From: CAWEWH01 sp963812775 | GTDB lineage: Bacteria > Pseudomonadota > Alphaproteobacteria > Rhizobiales > Beijerinckiaceae | Assembly (NCBI GenBank): GCA_963812775.1 | Contig: CAWEWH010000005.1 | Span: forward strand, 1,178,001 to 1,242,000 | Reading direction: 5' to 3' | DNA length: 64,000 nucleotides | In this document: in pieces, positions 6,517 to 15,471 of the stretch | How positions within the stretch are numbered: position 1 is the first letter of the stretch | Layout: every line of letters begins with the position of its first letter | The notes under the pieces: model-generated | Told to the model about the DNA's origin: nothing | What the model saw: only the letters and a program-made list of their open reading frames with translations | The model's database searches: none | Made by a program: the position numbers and the translations under genes

Positions 6517-8307
6517 TCAGCGGAAAGCGAACTCGCCCACCAGGCTGTCGGACACTTCCGGGCGCTGCGTGCCGCCGGTCGCCTGCACGACCTCGGCGCG
6601 CACCCGCGTCAGCAGCGTCCGCAGCTCGACGCCCGGGATCGGCAGGTGCTTCAAGAGCGCGTGCGTGAACGGGCTGTTGCGGCCCGCCCCGTCCGCCGCC
6701 ACCCGGTTCGGCTGCGTCGCAAAGGCGATCAGCGTGCCGTCGGCGGTGGCGCCCGCAAGACCGCGCGTGAAGGCCGCCGCCCGCGTCCGCGGCAGCCGGC
6801 TCGCCAGCTGCTGCACCGCCTCGTTGTCGCGGCAGGCGTCGATGAACAGGAGCCGGATCTTGCTCGCCCCCGCGAGGTCGTCGAGCACGTTCTGCAAGAG
6901 GATCAGCTTGCGCAGGTCCGTCTCGTCGTCGAGCCGCGCGTCGACCGGCGCCAGATAGTTGATGCCGTTATGCTGCAGCCCGTGGCCGGCATAGTAGACC
7001 AGCGCCGTCTCGGCGCGCCGCGCCTTGCGCGAGAAGCCGGACAGCGCGTCCTCCATGCCCGAGCGCGTCAGGTCGACGCCGATGGAGACATCGAAACCCG
7101 CCTCCTTGAGGGCCTTGGCCACGTCCTCGGCGTCGTTCTTCGGATTGATGAGCCTCGGCATGGCGCTGTAGTTCGAGTTGCCGATCACCAGCGCGACGCG
7201 CGGCCCCGTCGACACCAGCACGCCCGACGGGGTGTTGATCGGCTGCTGCACGACGGGCTGCTGCGGCACGACGGGCTGCTGCGGCACGACGGGCTGCTGC
7301 TGGACGACAGGTTGCTGCGCCGCGGCGGCCACCTTGAGGGGCTGATTCTTGACCACTGCCGTCCACAGCTCGATCTCGCTCCGGACGAACTGGCCGAGTG
7401 CCACGGGCGAAAGCTCGCTGCCCTCGGCGGTCCGAGCGCCCATGTCTTGAATGCGCTTGCGAAAGTCTGGCTTGACGGTGGCCGTCCGCAGGGCGCCATT
7501 GAGCTTGTCGATAACCGCCTGCGGCGTGCCCTTGGCGACGAAAAGCGCCGTCCAATTCTCAGCCGCCAGGCCCGGCACGCCAGCCTGCTCGCCGGTCGGA
7601 ACATCCGGCACGTTCGCGGAGCGCGAGCGCTGGGCCACCGCCAGGCTGCGCAGCTGTCCGGCCTTGATCTGTGACAGCACGAGCGCTTCGGAATCGCACA
7701 GCATGTCGATGTGGCCGCCGAGGAGATCGGTCATCGCAGGTCCCGATCCGCGATACGGAACATGGACGAGGTCGACGCCGGTGCGGCGCATGAGCTGTTG
7801 GCAGGCCAGATAGGACACCGCGCCGATCCCGGCCGAGCCAAAGGTCAACTTGCCGGGAGTGCGCTTCGCCGCCTCGATAAGCTCGCCCAGCGACTTGTAT
7901 GGCGACTTGCTGTTCACCGTCACATGCATCGGTATCGAGGCGATCATGCCGATCGGTGCCGCATCGCGCGGATCGTAGCCGGGATTTTCCATCGTCGCCG
8001 GCCCGGCCCCGAAGGTCGCAACCGTGCCGATCAGCAGCGTGTAGCCGTCAGGCGCCGCCTTCAGCGCCGCAGCGGAACCGATGGCGCCGCCCGCCCCGGC
8101 CCTGTTCTCGATGATGACGGGCTGGCCGAGCGCCTCTGACATCCCCTGCGCGCTGAGGCGCGCCAGCATGTCGGCGCTGCCGCCCGCCGCGAACGGCACG
8201 ATGATGGTGATCGGCTTCGTCGGGTAGCTCTGCGCGGCGGCGCCCGTTGCAAAGCTGCCGGCGCACGCGATTGCGGCCGCAAACGCGAATTGCTTCGTAT
8301 GTCTCAT
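6517..8307 (-). CDS. Secreted Bug/TctC solute-binding protein fused to caspase-like domain
   Basis: A 596-residue protein with two complete, normally separate modules. Residues 1-25 are a signal peptide ending AAA before QSYP. Residues about 26-325 are a Bug/TctC periplasmic solute-binding domain (YPTKPITIIVPFAAGGSAD, ENRAGAGGAIG, LVHVPYRGSGPAMTDLLGG). Residues about 331-356 are a linker of QQPVVP repeats. Residues about 368-596 are a peptidase C14 (metacaspase-like) domain: VALVIGNSNY, the His442 motif YYAGHGLQ and the Cys492 motif LFIDACRDN. Both dyad residues are present. No tctAB transport genes adjoin it. The ATG at 8307 follows GGGGCAGGG. Bug domains bind carboxylates, while C14 domains cleave after basic or acidic residues; ligand-gated proteolysis is speculation. 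The reading frame is unbroken. Confidence 0.88.
   Translation of the reverse strand: MRHTKQFAFAAAIACAGSFATGAAAQSYPTKPITIIVPFAAGGSADMLARLSAQGMSEALGQPVIIENRAGAGGAIGSAAALKAAPDGYTLLIGTVATFGAGPATMENPGYDPRDAAPIGMIASIPMHVTVNSKSPYKSLGELIEAAKRTPGKLTFGSAGIGAVSYLACQQLMRRTGVDLVHVPYRGSGPAMTDLLGGHIDMLCDSEALVLSQIKAGQLRSLAVAQRSRSANVPDVPTGEQAGVPGLAAENWTALFVAKGTPQAVIDKLNGALRTATVKPDFRKRIQDMGARTAEGSELSPVALGQFVRSEIELWTAVVKNQPLKVAAAAQQPVVQQQPVVPQQPVVPQQPVVQQPINTPSGVLVSTGPRVALVIGNSNYSAMPRLINPKNDAEDVAKALKEAGFDVSIGVDLTRSGMEDALSGFSRKARRAETALVYYAGHGLQHNGINYLAPVDARLDDETDLRKLILLQNVLDDLAGASKIRLLFIDACRDNEAVQQLASRLPRTRAAAFTRGLAGATADGTLIAFATQPNRVAADGAGRNSPFTHALLKHLPIPGVELRTLLTRVRAEVVQATGGTQRPEVSDSLVGEFAFR
7241..7321. repeat. 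18-bp in-frame tandem repeat encoding linker
   Basis: About 4.5 copies of an 18-bp unit (ACGACGGGCTGCTGCGGC on the + strand). Two copies are identical and the others diverge slightly. Each encodes one QQPVVP-like hexapeptide of the linker in the solute-binding/caspase protein. Because the unit is a multiple of three, copy-number changes would keep the frame. Confidence 0.9.
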
Positions 8308-8421
8308 GATGCCCTGCCCCAAGCGTCCCAGCGAGCGGCCGGCGAGACTGCCAGACGTTGCCGCGCCACGCCGTGCAACCTAGCACAGACAGGGCGCTGC
8401 AATGCTGTCCATCGTCCCAAT

Positions 8422-9510
8422 TCACCGCCCGCCTTCGATGATCTTCGACACCACCCGCGCCGTATAGTCGACCATCGGCACGATGCGCGCATAGTTGAGG
8501 CGCGTCGGGCCGATGACCCCCACCACGCCGACGATCTGCTGCGCCCGGTCGCGGAACGGGGCGGCGATCATCGACGAGCCGGACAGCGAGAACAGCTTGT
8601 TCTCCGACCCGATATAGATGCGCACCCCTTCGCCGCTCTCGGCGCGGGCGAGCAGCTCGATCACGTCCTTCTGCGTCTCGAGGTCCGAGAACAGGAGCCG
8701 GATGCGCTCCAGATCCTCGGCGGCGCTGAGATCCTCGAGCAGGTTGGCCTGGCCGCGCACGATCAATTGCCGCGCGTCCGACGAGCCGACCGGCGTCGCA
8801 AGCCCAGCTTCCACCAGCCGCGCGGTGAGCTGATCGAGCTCGCGCTCCATCTCGGCGCGCCGCGTCGCCACCTCGGCGCGCAGCTCGCCGAGCGTCTTGC
8901 CGGCGATGCGCGCGTTGAGGAAATTCCCCGCCTCGACCAAGGCCGAGATCGGTAGGCCGGCCGGCAGATCGAGGACGCGGTTTTCCACCGAGCCGTCCTC
9001 GCCGACCAGGACCACGAGGGCGCGGTTCTGGTCGAGGCGCACGAATTCCAGATGCCTGAGGCGGGCATTATGCTTGGTGGTGACGACGACGCCGGCGCTG
9101 CGCGACAGGCCCGACAGGAGCTGGGTGGCCTGGGCAAGGGCCCCGTCGAGCGACTGGCCCGAGGCGGCGGCGCGCATCTGCGCCTCGATATTGGCCCGCT
9201 CCTCCGCCGCCAGATCGCCGATCTCCAGAAGCGCGTCGACGAAGAAGCGCAGGCCCCGCTCGGTCGGCAGCCGGCCCGCCGAGGTGTGCGGCGCGTAGAT
9301 GAGGCCCGCATGTTCAAGGTCGGCCATGACGTTGCGGATGGACGCCGGCGACAGCGCCAGCGGGATGATGCGCGCGAGATTGCGCGAGCCGACCGGCTCG
9401 CCGGTCGCCAGATAGCTCTCGACGATCTGGCGAAAGATCTCGCGCGAACGCTCATCGAGCGCCACAAGGGCGCTCTTGGAGAGGCCGGGCTGGCTGGTCC
9501 GTGCTGTCAT
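8422..9510 (-). CDS. hrcA: Heat-inducible transcription repressor HrcA
   Basis: A 362-residue repressor of heat-shock genes, classically binding CIRCE elements upstream of groESL. Visible: the N-terminal winged helix (LDERSREIFRQIVESYLATGEPVGS, shown here in part, then LSPASIRNVMADLEHAGL), YAPHTSAGRLPTERGLRFFV, and the C-terminal SGSSMIAAPFRDRAQQIVG with VIGPTRLNYARIVPMVDY. ATG 9510 matches the family start. It is divergent from rph, a conserved alphaproteobacterial arrangement; here grpE is 20 kb away rather than adjacent. No CIRCE element was recognised in the window. Confidence 0.95.
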   Translation of the reverse strand: MTARTSQPGLSKSALVALDERSREIFRQIVESYLATGEPVGSRNLARIIPLALSPASIRNVMADLEHAGLIYAPHTSAGRLPTERGLRFFVDALLEIGDLAAEERANIEAQMRAAASGQSLDGALAQATQLLSGLSRSAGVVVTTKHNARLRHLEFVRLDQNRALVVLVGEDGSVENRVLDLPAGLPISALVEAGNFLNARIAGKTLGELRAEVATRRAEMERELDQLTARLVEAGLATPVGSSDARQLIVRGQANLLEDLSAAEDLERIRLLFSDLETQKDVIELLARAESGEGVRIYIGSENKLFSLSGSSMIAAPFRDRAQQIVGVVGVIGPTRLNYARIVPMVDYTARVVSKIIEGGR

Positions 9511-9665
9511 GGCTTCAAAATGACCGAGCGGGGCGGGCGCTTCAAGCCCACAATCCGCGGCAAAACGGGATTCCGGCAAGAACTTAAGGCCATGTATGCG
9601 ATTGCTTGTCGCCGCATCGCGCTCTAGAACGGCGGCCCGCCGCCCGTCGCAGGGAGAAAAAGCCG

Positions 9666-10379
<714 letters not shown>

Positions 10380-10380
10380 C

Positions 10381-10427
10381 CGCATGATCCCGAAAAGTGT
10401 GCGCGGTTTTCGGATCAGATCATGCGC
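10381..10427. repeat. Intergenic palindromic repeat, family A
   Basis: A near-identical copy of the 6400-6447 element, directly after the rph stop codon. Termini are GCATGATCCCGAAAAG and CGGATCAGATCATGCGC. Its stem could act as a transcription terminator or RNA stabiliser for rph. Confidence 0.88.
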
Positions 10428-10447
10428 CATGATTGAAGGAGGCGAGC

Positions 10448-10627
10448 GTGCCGGAATGGCTGCTGATCGTCATCGGCCTTCTCGCTGCGGTGCTCATCGT
10501 CGGCGGCATCATCGCCCTGTCGCTGCGAGCTGAGAGGCCTGGCAAGAGATCCCGGATAGCAAGACCCTTGGGCGAGCGGGATGTGCCTCAGAAATATGGT
10601 GAGTTCCCCCACAACCCGTCGGATTGA
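10448..10627 (+). CDS. Small single-pass membrane protein
   Basis: A 59-residue protein starting at GTG 10448, chosen because a perfect AAGGAGG (10436-10442) lies 5 bp upstream. Residues about 4-26 are a hydrophobic transmembrane helix (LLIVIGLLAAVLIVGGIIAL). They are followed by a basic, probably cytoplasmic, tail of about 30 residues. No family recognised. It sits between rph and rdgB, in the direction of both. The strong ribosome-binding site and hydrophobic segment argue that it is real. Confidence 0.6.
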   Translation: MPEWLLIVIGLLAAVLIVGGIIALSLRAERPGKRSRIARPLGERDVPQKYGEFPHNPSD

Positions 10628-10653
10628 TTTGAGCTTCCACGCGAGGACGCGAC

Positions 10654-11298
10654 TTGGCTCACCGCCAGCTCACCGGCCGCACCGTCATCGCCACGCACAA
10701 TTCGGGCAAGCTCAAGGAGATGCACGAATTGCTGGCTCCCTTCGGCATCGACGCCGTCTCGGCCGGCGAGCTCGGCCTGCCCGCGCCGGCCGAGACCGGC
10801 CACATGTTCTCGCAGAACGCCGCCATCAAGGCGCATGCCGCCGCCAAGGCGTCAGGACTGCCGGCGCTGGCCGACGATTCCGGCATCTGTGCCGATGCCC
10901 TCGACGGCGCGCCGGGCCTGTTTTCGGCCGACTGGGCCGTGAACAGGGACTTCCGCCCGGCCATGGAGCGCATCGAGCGCGAATTGCAACGTCGAGGCGC
11001 CGTGACGCCCGCGCAGCGGCGGGCGCACTTCGTGTCTGCCCTCATCATCGCCTGGCCGGACGGGCACGAGGAACTGTTCGAGGGGCGCGTCTTCGGCACC
11101 CTCGTATGGCCGCCGCGCGGCGAGCGGGGCTTCGGCTACGACCCGATGTTCCAGCCTGACGGCTACGCGCAGACGTTTGGCGAAATGGGCGCCGACAGCA
11201 AGCACGGCATCGACTGGTCGGGCGGCCGCGGCACGGCGCTGTCGCACCGCGCCCGCGCCTTTGTGCTGTTGGCGCAGGCGTGCCTGACCCTAGGATAG
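10654..11298 (+). CDS. rdgB: XTP/dITP pyrophosphatase (RdgB/HAM1)
   Basis: A 214-residue house-cleaning enzyme that hydrolyses non-canonical purine nucleoside triphosphates (XTP, dITP, ITP) to monophosphates. Key motifs are ATHNSGKLKE (substrate and phosphate binding), ALADDSGICADAL (catalytic acidic loop), GFGYDPMF and the C-terminal SHRARA. The start is a TTG at 10654 preceded by GAGGA; no ATG gives the full N-terminus. Its 3' end overlaps the convergent LysR gene by 9 bp. Confidence 0.95.
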   Translation: MAHRQLTGRTVIATHNSGKLKEMHELLAPFGIDAVSAGELGLPAPAETGHMFSQNAAIKAHAAAKASGLPALADDSGICADALDGAPGLFSADWAVNRDFRPAMERIERELQRRGAVTPAQRRAHFVSALIIAWPDGHEELFEGRVFGTLVWPPRGERGFGYDPMFQPDGYAQTFGEMGADSKHGIDWSGGRGTALSHRARAFVLLAQACLTLG

Positions 11299-12189
11299 CC
11301 ACTTCTCGCGTCTGAGCCGCTCCACCGAAAAGTCGAGAAAGCTGCGCATCCGCGCGCTGACCTGCCGGCCCTCCGCGTGCACGAGATGGACGGGAATCGG
11401 TGGCGGCTCCATGTCGGCGAGCACGATCTTGAGCCTGCCGGCCTCGACCTCGCGGCCGATCTGGTAGGACAGCACGCGCGTCAAGCCGAAGCCCGCCACC
11501 GCGGCCGCGACGGCGACTTCGGCGCTGTTGACGTTGAGCCGCACGCGCGGCTTGGCGGTTTGTGCCCCGCCGCGCCCCCGAAACGTCCAGCTCTGGTGCG
11601 GGAGCGAGGAGGAGAAGTCGATCACGTCGAGCTGAGCGAGGTCGCGCACCGTCTTCGGCACGCCGTGCTGCTTGAGGAACCGCGGCGAGGCGGCGACGAC
11701 GCGGCGCACCGCGCCGACCCGCACGGCAGTGAGCCGTGAGTCGGGCAGTTGCGCGATCCGCACCGCCACGTCGATGCCTTCCTCGATGAGATCGACGACC
11801 CGGTCGACGAACAGCGTTCGGGCGGTCATGCCCGGATGCCTGGCCAGGAAGTCGATGACCGTCGGCGCAACGTGGAGGCGCCCGAACATGGCCGGCGCCG
11901 TCACCGCAATGGCACCGCGCAGCTCTGCGTGCGTGCCCGCCACCAAGGCTTCCGCCGCCTCGATGTCGGCGATGATGCGCCGACAATCGGCCAGGAAGCG
12001 GCTGCCGATGTCAGTGAGGCGCACGATGCGCGTCGTGCGCTTGAACAGCCGCGCCCCGAGCCGATCCTCGAGCGCCGCGATGGTGCGCGTCATGGCCGGG
12101 CCCGACATGTTGAGCCGCCGCGCCGCCGCCGCGAAACTTTCCGCCTCGGCCACCGCCACGAAGGCGCGGTACTCGCGGGCTTGGTCCAT
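11290..12189 (-). CDS. LysR family transcriptional regulator
   Basis: A 299-residue LysR-type regulator. The N-terminal winged HTH is clear (YRAFVAVAEAESFAAAARRL, TRTIAALEDRLGARLF, RTTRIVRLTDIG), followed by a two-lobed effector-binding domain from about residue 90 (LRGAIAVTAPAMFGR). It diverges from an FMN-binding oxidase-like gene with 99 bp between start codons, the usual arrangement for LysR regulators and their target. A 23-bp palindrome lies 3 bp upstream of its start codon. Effector unknown. Confidence 0.93.
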   Translation of the reverse strand: MDQAREYRAFVAVAEAESFAAAARRLNMSGPAMTRTIAALEDRLGARLFKRTTRIVRLTDIGSRFLADCRRIIADIEAAEALVAGTHAELRGAIAVTAPAMFGRLHVAPTVIDFLARHPGMTARTLFVDRVVDLIEEGIDVAVRIAQLPDSRLTAVRVGAVRRVVAASPRFLKQHGVPKTVRDLAQLDVIDFSSSLPHQSWTFRGRGGAQTAKPRVRLNVNSAEVAVAAAVAGFGLTRVLSYQIGREVEAGRLKIVLADMEPPPIPVHLVHAEGRQVSARMRSFLDFSVERLRREKWLS

Positions 12190-12192
12190 GCG

Positions 12193-12215
12193 ATTATTCC
12201 CCCTGATGGAATAAT
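12193..12215. promoter_or_regulatory. Perfect palindromic LysR operator candidate
   Basis: ATTATTCC and GGAATAAT are perfect 8-bp arms around a 7-bp spacer, containing the T-N11-A core of LysR-type operators. It sits in the divergent region immediately 5' of the LysR start, positioned for autorepression and control of the flavoprotein gene. Confidence 0.7.
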
Positions 12216-12288
12216 GTTGTCACAACTTCGGCAGTTATCGCCATGCCGAACATGCGGCATGCTGGGCGTCTCGCAGGGAATTGCAGTC

Positions 12289-13293
12289 ATGCACGAGACC
12301 AAGCCAGTCGAGCCGTTCAGTGCGCCGCCCTTTCATGAAGGCGAGCGGACCGTCCAGCAGCGCGCGGGCGCCCGCGCCGTTGCCGTTGCGGCGCGCCTCG
12401 GCAGCAGCATGGTGCGCGACTTCATGCCCGATCAGCACCGGCTGTTTTTCGCGGAACTGCCATACCTGATGGTGGCGAGCCTCGATCCGGAAGGCCGCCC
12501 CTGGGCCTCCGTGCTGGCCGGTCCGCCGGGCTTCGCCCTCTCGCCGGACCCGCACCACCTCGTCGTCTCCGCGCCAATCCATGAAGGCGACAGGCTCAGG
12601 CACAGTCTACGCCTCGGCGCGCCGCTCGGGCTTCTCGGCATCCAGTTCGAGACGCGCCGCCGCAACCGCATGAACGGCACGGTCGTGGCCATCGACGACA
12701 CCCGCTTCGCCGTGAGGGTGCGCCAGAGCTTCGGCAATTGTCCGCAATACATTCAGGCCCGCGCGCCGGCCCTGGCCGCGCGCCTGCCGGAGGCCGTCGA
12801 GGCCGAACGGGAAGGGGCGCTGCTGTCGCGCCGTGCCGCAGACCTCGTCGGGCGATCGGACACCTGCTTCATCGCCAGCGCCTCGCAGGCGCCCGGCGGT
12901 GATGGCCGTGCCGAAGGCGTCGACATGAGCCATCGCGGCGGCAAGCCGGGCTTTGTGCGGGTCACCGCCGAGGACGGGGTGACGGTGCTGACGCTTCCCG
13001 ACTTTCGCGGCAATTTCCTGTTCAACACCCTCGGCAACATTGTGGCCAATCCGCATGCCGGCTTCATGGTCATCGACTTCGCGTCCGGCGACGTGCTGTC
13101 GCTGACCGGCCTCGGGGAGGTCGTGTTCGAGGGGCCGGAAGTCGCGGCTTTTGCGGGCGCCGAGCGCCTGCTGCGCTTTCGCGTCGCGGAGGGCGTCTTC
13201 CTGCAAGCCGCGTTGCCGTTCAGGTGGTCGGAGCCGGCTTTTGCGCCCCAGCTCGCCGACTCAGGAAGCTGGGACGCGGCTGAATTGCCGTGA
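12289..13293 (+). CDS. Pyridoxamine 5'-phosphate oxidase-family flavoprotein
   Basis: A 334-residue protein of the PNPOx-like split-barrel FMN-binding group. It appears to hold two related halves: LPYLMVASLDPEGRPWASVL in the first, and FIASASQAPGG...VDMSHRGGKPGFV with FLFNTLGNIVANPHAGFMVIDF in the second. The latter pattern (SHRGG, then N-P-x-G) is typical of the family. ATG 12289 is chosen; an in-frame ATG at 12259 is possible. It is divergent from, and probably controlled by, the LysR gene. Flavin-dependent redox chemistry is likely; substrate unknown. Confidence 0.82.
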   Translation: MHETKPVEPFSAPPFHEGERTVQQRAGARAVAVAARLGSSMVRDFMPDQHRLFFAELPYLMVASLDPEGRPWASVLAGPPGFALSPDPHHLVVSAPIHEGDRLRHSLRLGAPLGLLGIQFETRRRNRMNGTVVAIDDTRFAVRVRQSFGNCPQYIQARAPALAARLPEAVEAEREGALLSRRAADLVGRSDTCFIASASQAPGGDGRAEGVDMSHRGGKPGFVRVTAEDGVTVLTLPDFRGNFLFNTLGNIVANPHAGFMVIDFASGDVLSLTGLGEVVFEGPEVAAFAGAERLLRFRVAEGVFLQAALPFRWSEPAFAPQLADSGSWDAAELP

Positions 13294-13398
13294 AATCGCC
13301 GGTCGGCGCGGCAGAGCTTCAACCATATGGCGGCTTCCTTGCGGCATGCGGCCGTGCTGCGCATTGCGATTCGGGCGTCGATGCGCCACACCGCTCCC

Positions 13399-14556
13399 AT
13401 GAGCAACCCTGGCGATCCGGGTTTTGGCGTCTATGTCCACTGGCCGTTCTGCGCCGCCAAATGCCCCTATTGCGACTTCAACAGCCATGTGCGGCACAAG
13501 CCCGTCGACGAGGCGCGCTATGTGGCGGCCTTCGCGCGCGAAATCGCCCACATGGCGGCGCTGGCGCCCGGCCGTACGGTCACGTCCATTTTCTTCGGCG
13601 GCGGCACGCCGTCACTGATGCAGCCTGCGACCGTCGCCGCCATACTTGAATCGATCGGCGCGCATTGGTCCGTCGCACGCGAAGCCGAGGTGACGCTCGA
13701 GGCCAATCCGACGAGCGTCGAGGCGGAGCGTTTCCGTGGCTACCGCGCCGCCGGCATCAACCGCGTGTCGCTTGGCGTGCAGGCGCTGAAGGAGCCGGAT
13801 CTACGCCGTCTCGGCCGCATGCATTCGGTGCCCGAGGCGCTTGCCGCCGTGGAGACGGCGGCGGCGATTTTCGGGCGTTTCTCGTTCGACCTGATCTATG
13901 GCCGCCCAGGCCAGACGCCCGAGGCGTGGCGCGCCGAGCTCACCGAGGCGCTGGCGCATGCCGGCGATCACCTCTCGCTCTATCAGCTCACCATCGAGCC
14001 CGGAACGTGGTTCGAGAAGCTGCATGCCGCCGGCAAATTCGTGATGCCGGACGCCGACACCGCCCGTGCCTTCTGGGACGTGACGCAGGAGGTGATGAAC
14101 GCGCAGGGCCTGCCCGCCTACGAGATCTCCAACCATGCGCATCCTGGCGCCGAGTGCCGGCACAATCTCGTCTATTGGCGCTACGGCGAATATGCCGGCG
14201 TTGGGCCGGGCGCCCACGGCCGCCTCGTCGGCGCCAAGGCGCGCCTAGCGCTGGCCACCGAGCGGGCGCCCGAGACGTGGCTCGAGAAGGTCGAGTCGAA
14301 CGGCGTCGGCCTTGTCGAGGTCGAGGAGCTGACGGCGGAGGCACAGGGCGACGAATACCTGCTCCTGGGCCTGCGCCTCGCCGAGGGCATCGATCCCAAG
14401 CGTTACGAGGCGCTCGCCGGGCGTCCGCTGGCCGAAGGGCGCATCAAGCTCCTTGTCGAGGACGCGCTCATCGCCCGCACGCCTGACGGCCGCCTCAAGG
14501 TGACGGCAGGCGGCTTTCCGGTTCTCGACGCCGTGGTGGCCGACCTCGCCGCCTAG
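13399..14556 (+). CDS. hemW: Radical SAM haem chaperone HemW-like protein
   Basis: A 385-residue radical SAM protein, formerly annotated as oxygen-independent coproporphyrinogen oxidase-like. The cluster motif CxxxCxxC is Cys18, Cys22, Cys25 (FCAAKCPYCDF). FFGGGTPSL and TLEANPTS are SAM-site motifs. GVQALKEPDLRRLGR and YEISNHAHPGAECRHNLVYW are typical of HemW, which inserts haem into respiratory enzymes. ATG 13399 is family-like; a longer N-terminus from 13327 lacks support. In related genomes hemW usually follows rdgB; here a LysR/flavoprotein pair lies between. Confidence 0.92.
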   Translation: MSNPGDPGFGVYVHWPFCAAKCPYCDFNSHVRHKPVDEARYVAAFAREIAHMAALAPGRTVTSIFFGGGTPSLMQPATVAAILESIGAHWSVAREAEVTLEANPTSVEAERFRGYRAAGINRVSLGVQALKEPDLRRLGRMHSVPEALAAVETAAAIFGRFSFDLIYGRPGQTPEAWRAELTEALAHAGDHLSLYQLTIEPGTWFEKLHAAGKFVMPDADTARAFWDVTQEVMNAQGLPAYEISNHAHPGAECRHNLVYWRYGEYAGVGPGAHGRLVGAKARLALATERAPETWLEKVESNGVGLVEVEELTAEAQGDEYLLLGLRLAEGIDPKRYEALAGRPLAEGRIKLLVEDALIARTPDGRLKVTAGGFPVLDAVVADLAA

Positions 14557-14680
14557 GGGCTCGTGCCAGACACGACGGCGCCGCGAAAGAGCCTCTCACC
14601 GTCCGGCCTTCGAGAATTCGCCGATTGATGGCGGCATGTTCGTCGGCCAAGATGGTTGGACCATTCAGGCGGGACGAGAC

Positions 14681-15460
14681 ATGCGGCTCAAGGACAAGGT
14701 TGGCATCGTGACGGCGGCGGGATCGGGCATGGGCCGCGCCGGGGCGTTGCGCTTTGCCCGCGAGGGCGCGTCCGTCGGCGTCGTGGACATCGACGGAAAG
14801 AGCGTGGCCGCTGTCGTCGACGAGATCACCGCAGGCGGCGGCAAGGCTAAGGGCATCGTCGCTGACCTGCGCAAGGACGCCGAGGCGAAGCGGATCGTGC
14901 GCGAAACAGCCAACGCCTTCGGGGGCCTCGATTTCGTCTGGAATCATCTCGGCCATCCCGGACCGGCGGCCGTCGAAGGGGTCGACATGGCCGACTTCGA
15001 GCTCGCCGTCGACCTCAATCTGCGCTCGCAGATCGTCACCACCGAGGCGGCGCTCCCTGAGTTGCGCGCCCGCGGCGGCGGCAGCCTGCTGTTCACCGCC
15101 TCGACGTCCGGCCTCCAGGGTTCGCAATTCAGCCCCGTCTACTCGGCGGTGAAGTTCGGCGTGGTCGGTTTCGTCCGCGCTCTGGCCAAGCGGGTCGCCA
15201 AGGACGGCATCCGCGTCAACGCCATCTGCCCGGGCGCCACCGACACGCCGATGCTGCGCGTCTTCGTGGCTCGTCCCGATCAGCAGAGCACACGTGGCAT
15301 GGACCCGGAGCAATTGGTCCGCCAGCGTGCCGGCCAGAACGCCATGGGCCGTCCGGGGCGTCCCGAGGAGATTGCCAACGCCGCGCTGTTCCTGCTGTCG
15401 GACGAGGCGTCCTTCGTTACTGGCGCGGCGCTGCCGGTCGACGGCGGCACGGTCGCGTAG
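14681..15460 (+). CDS. SDR family NAD(P)-dependent oxidoreductase
   Basis: A 259-residue classical SDR: cofactor-binding TAAGSGMGRAGAL, acidic VDIDG (suggesting NAD preference), the NHLGHPG position equivalent to NNAG, catalytic Ser in FTASTSG, YSAVK as the YxxxK motif, and INAICPG-type VNAICPGATDTPM. The C-terminal TGAALPVDGGT is the standard end. ATG 14681 begins directly at the Rossmann fold. The replacement of NNAG by NHLG is slightly unusual. Substrate unknown. Confidence 0.92.
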   Translation: MRLKDKVGIVTAAGSGMGRAGALRFAREGASVGVVDIDGKSVAAVVDEITAGGGKAKGIVADLRKDAEAKRIVRETANAFGGLDFVWNHLGHPGPAAVEGVDMADFELAVDLNLRSQIVTTEAALPELRARGGGSLLFTASTSGLQGSQFSPVYSAVKFGVVGFVRALAKRVAKDGIRVNAICPGATDTPMLRVFVARPDQQSTRGMDPEQLVRQRAGQNAMGRPGRPEEIANAALFLLSDEASFVTGAALPVDGGTVA

Positions 15461-15471
15461 GTCCTTGCAGC

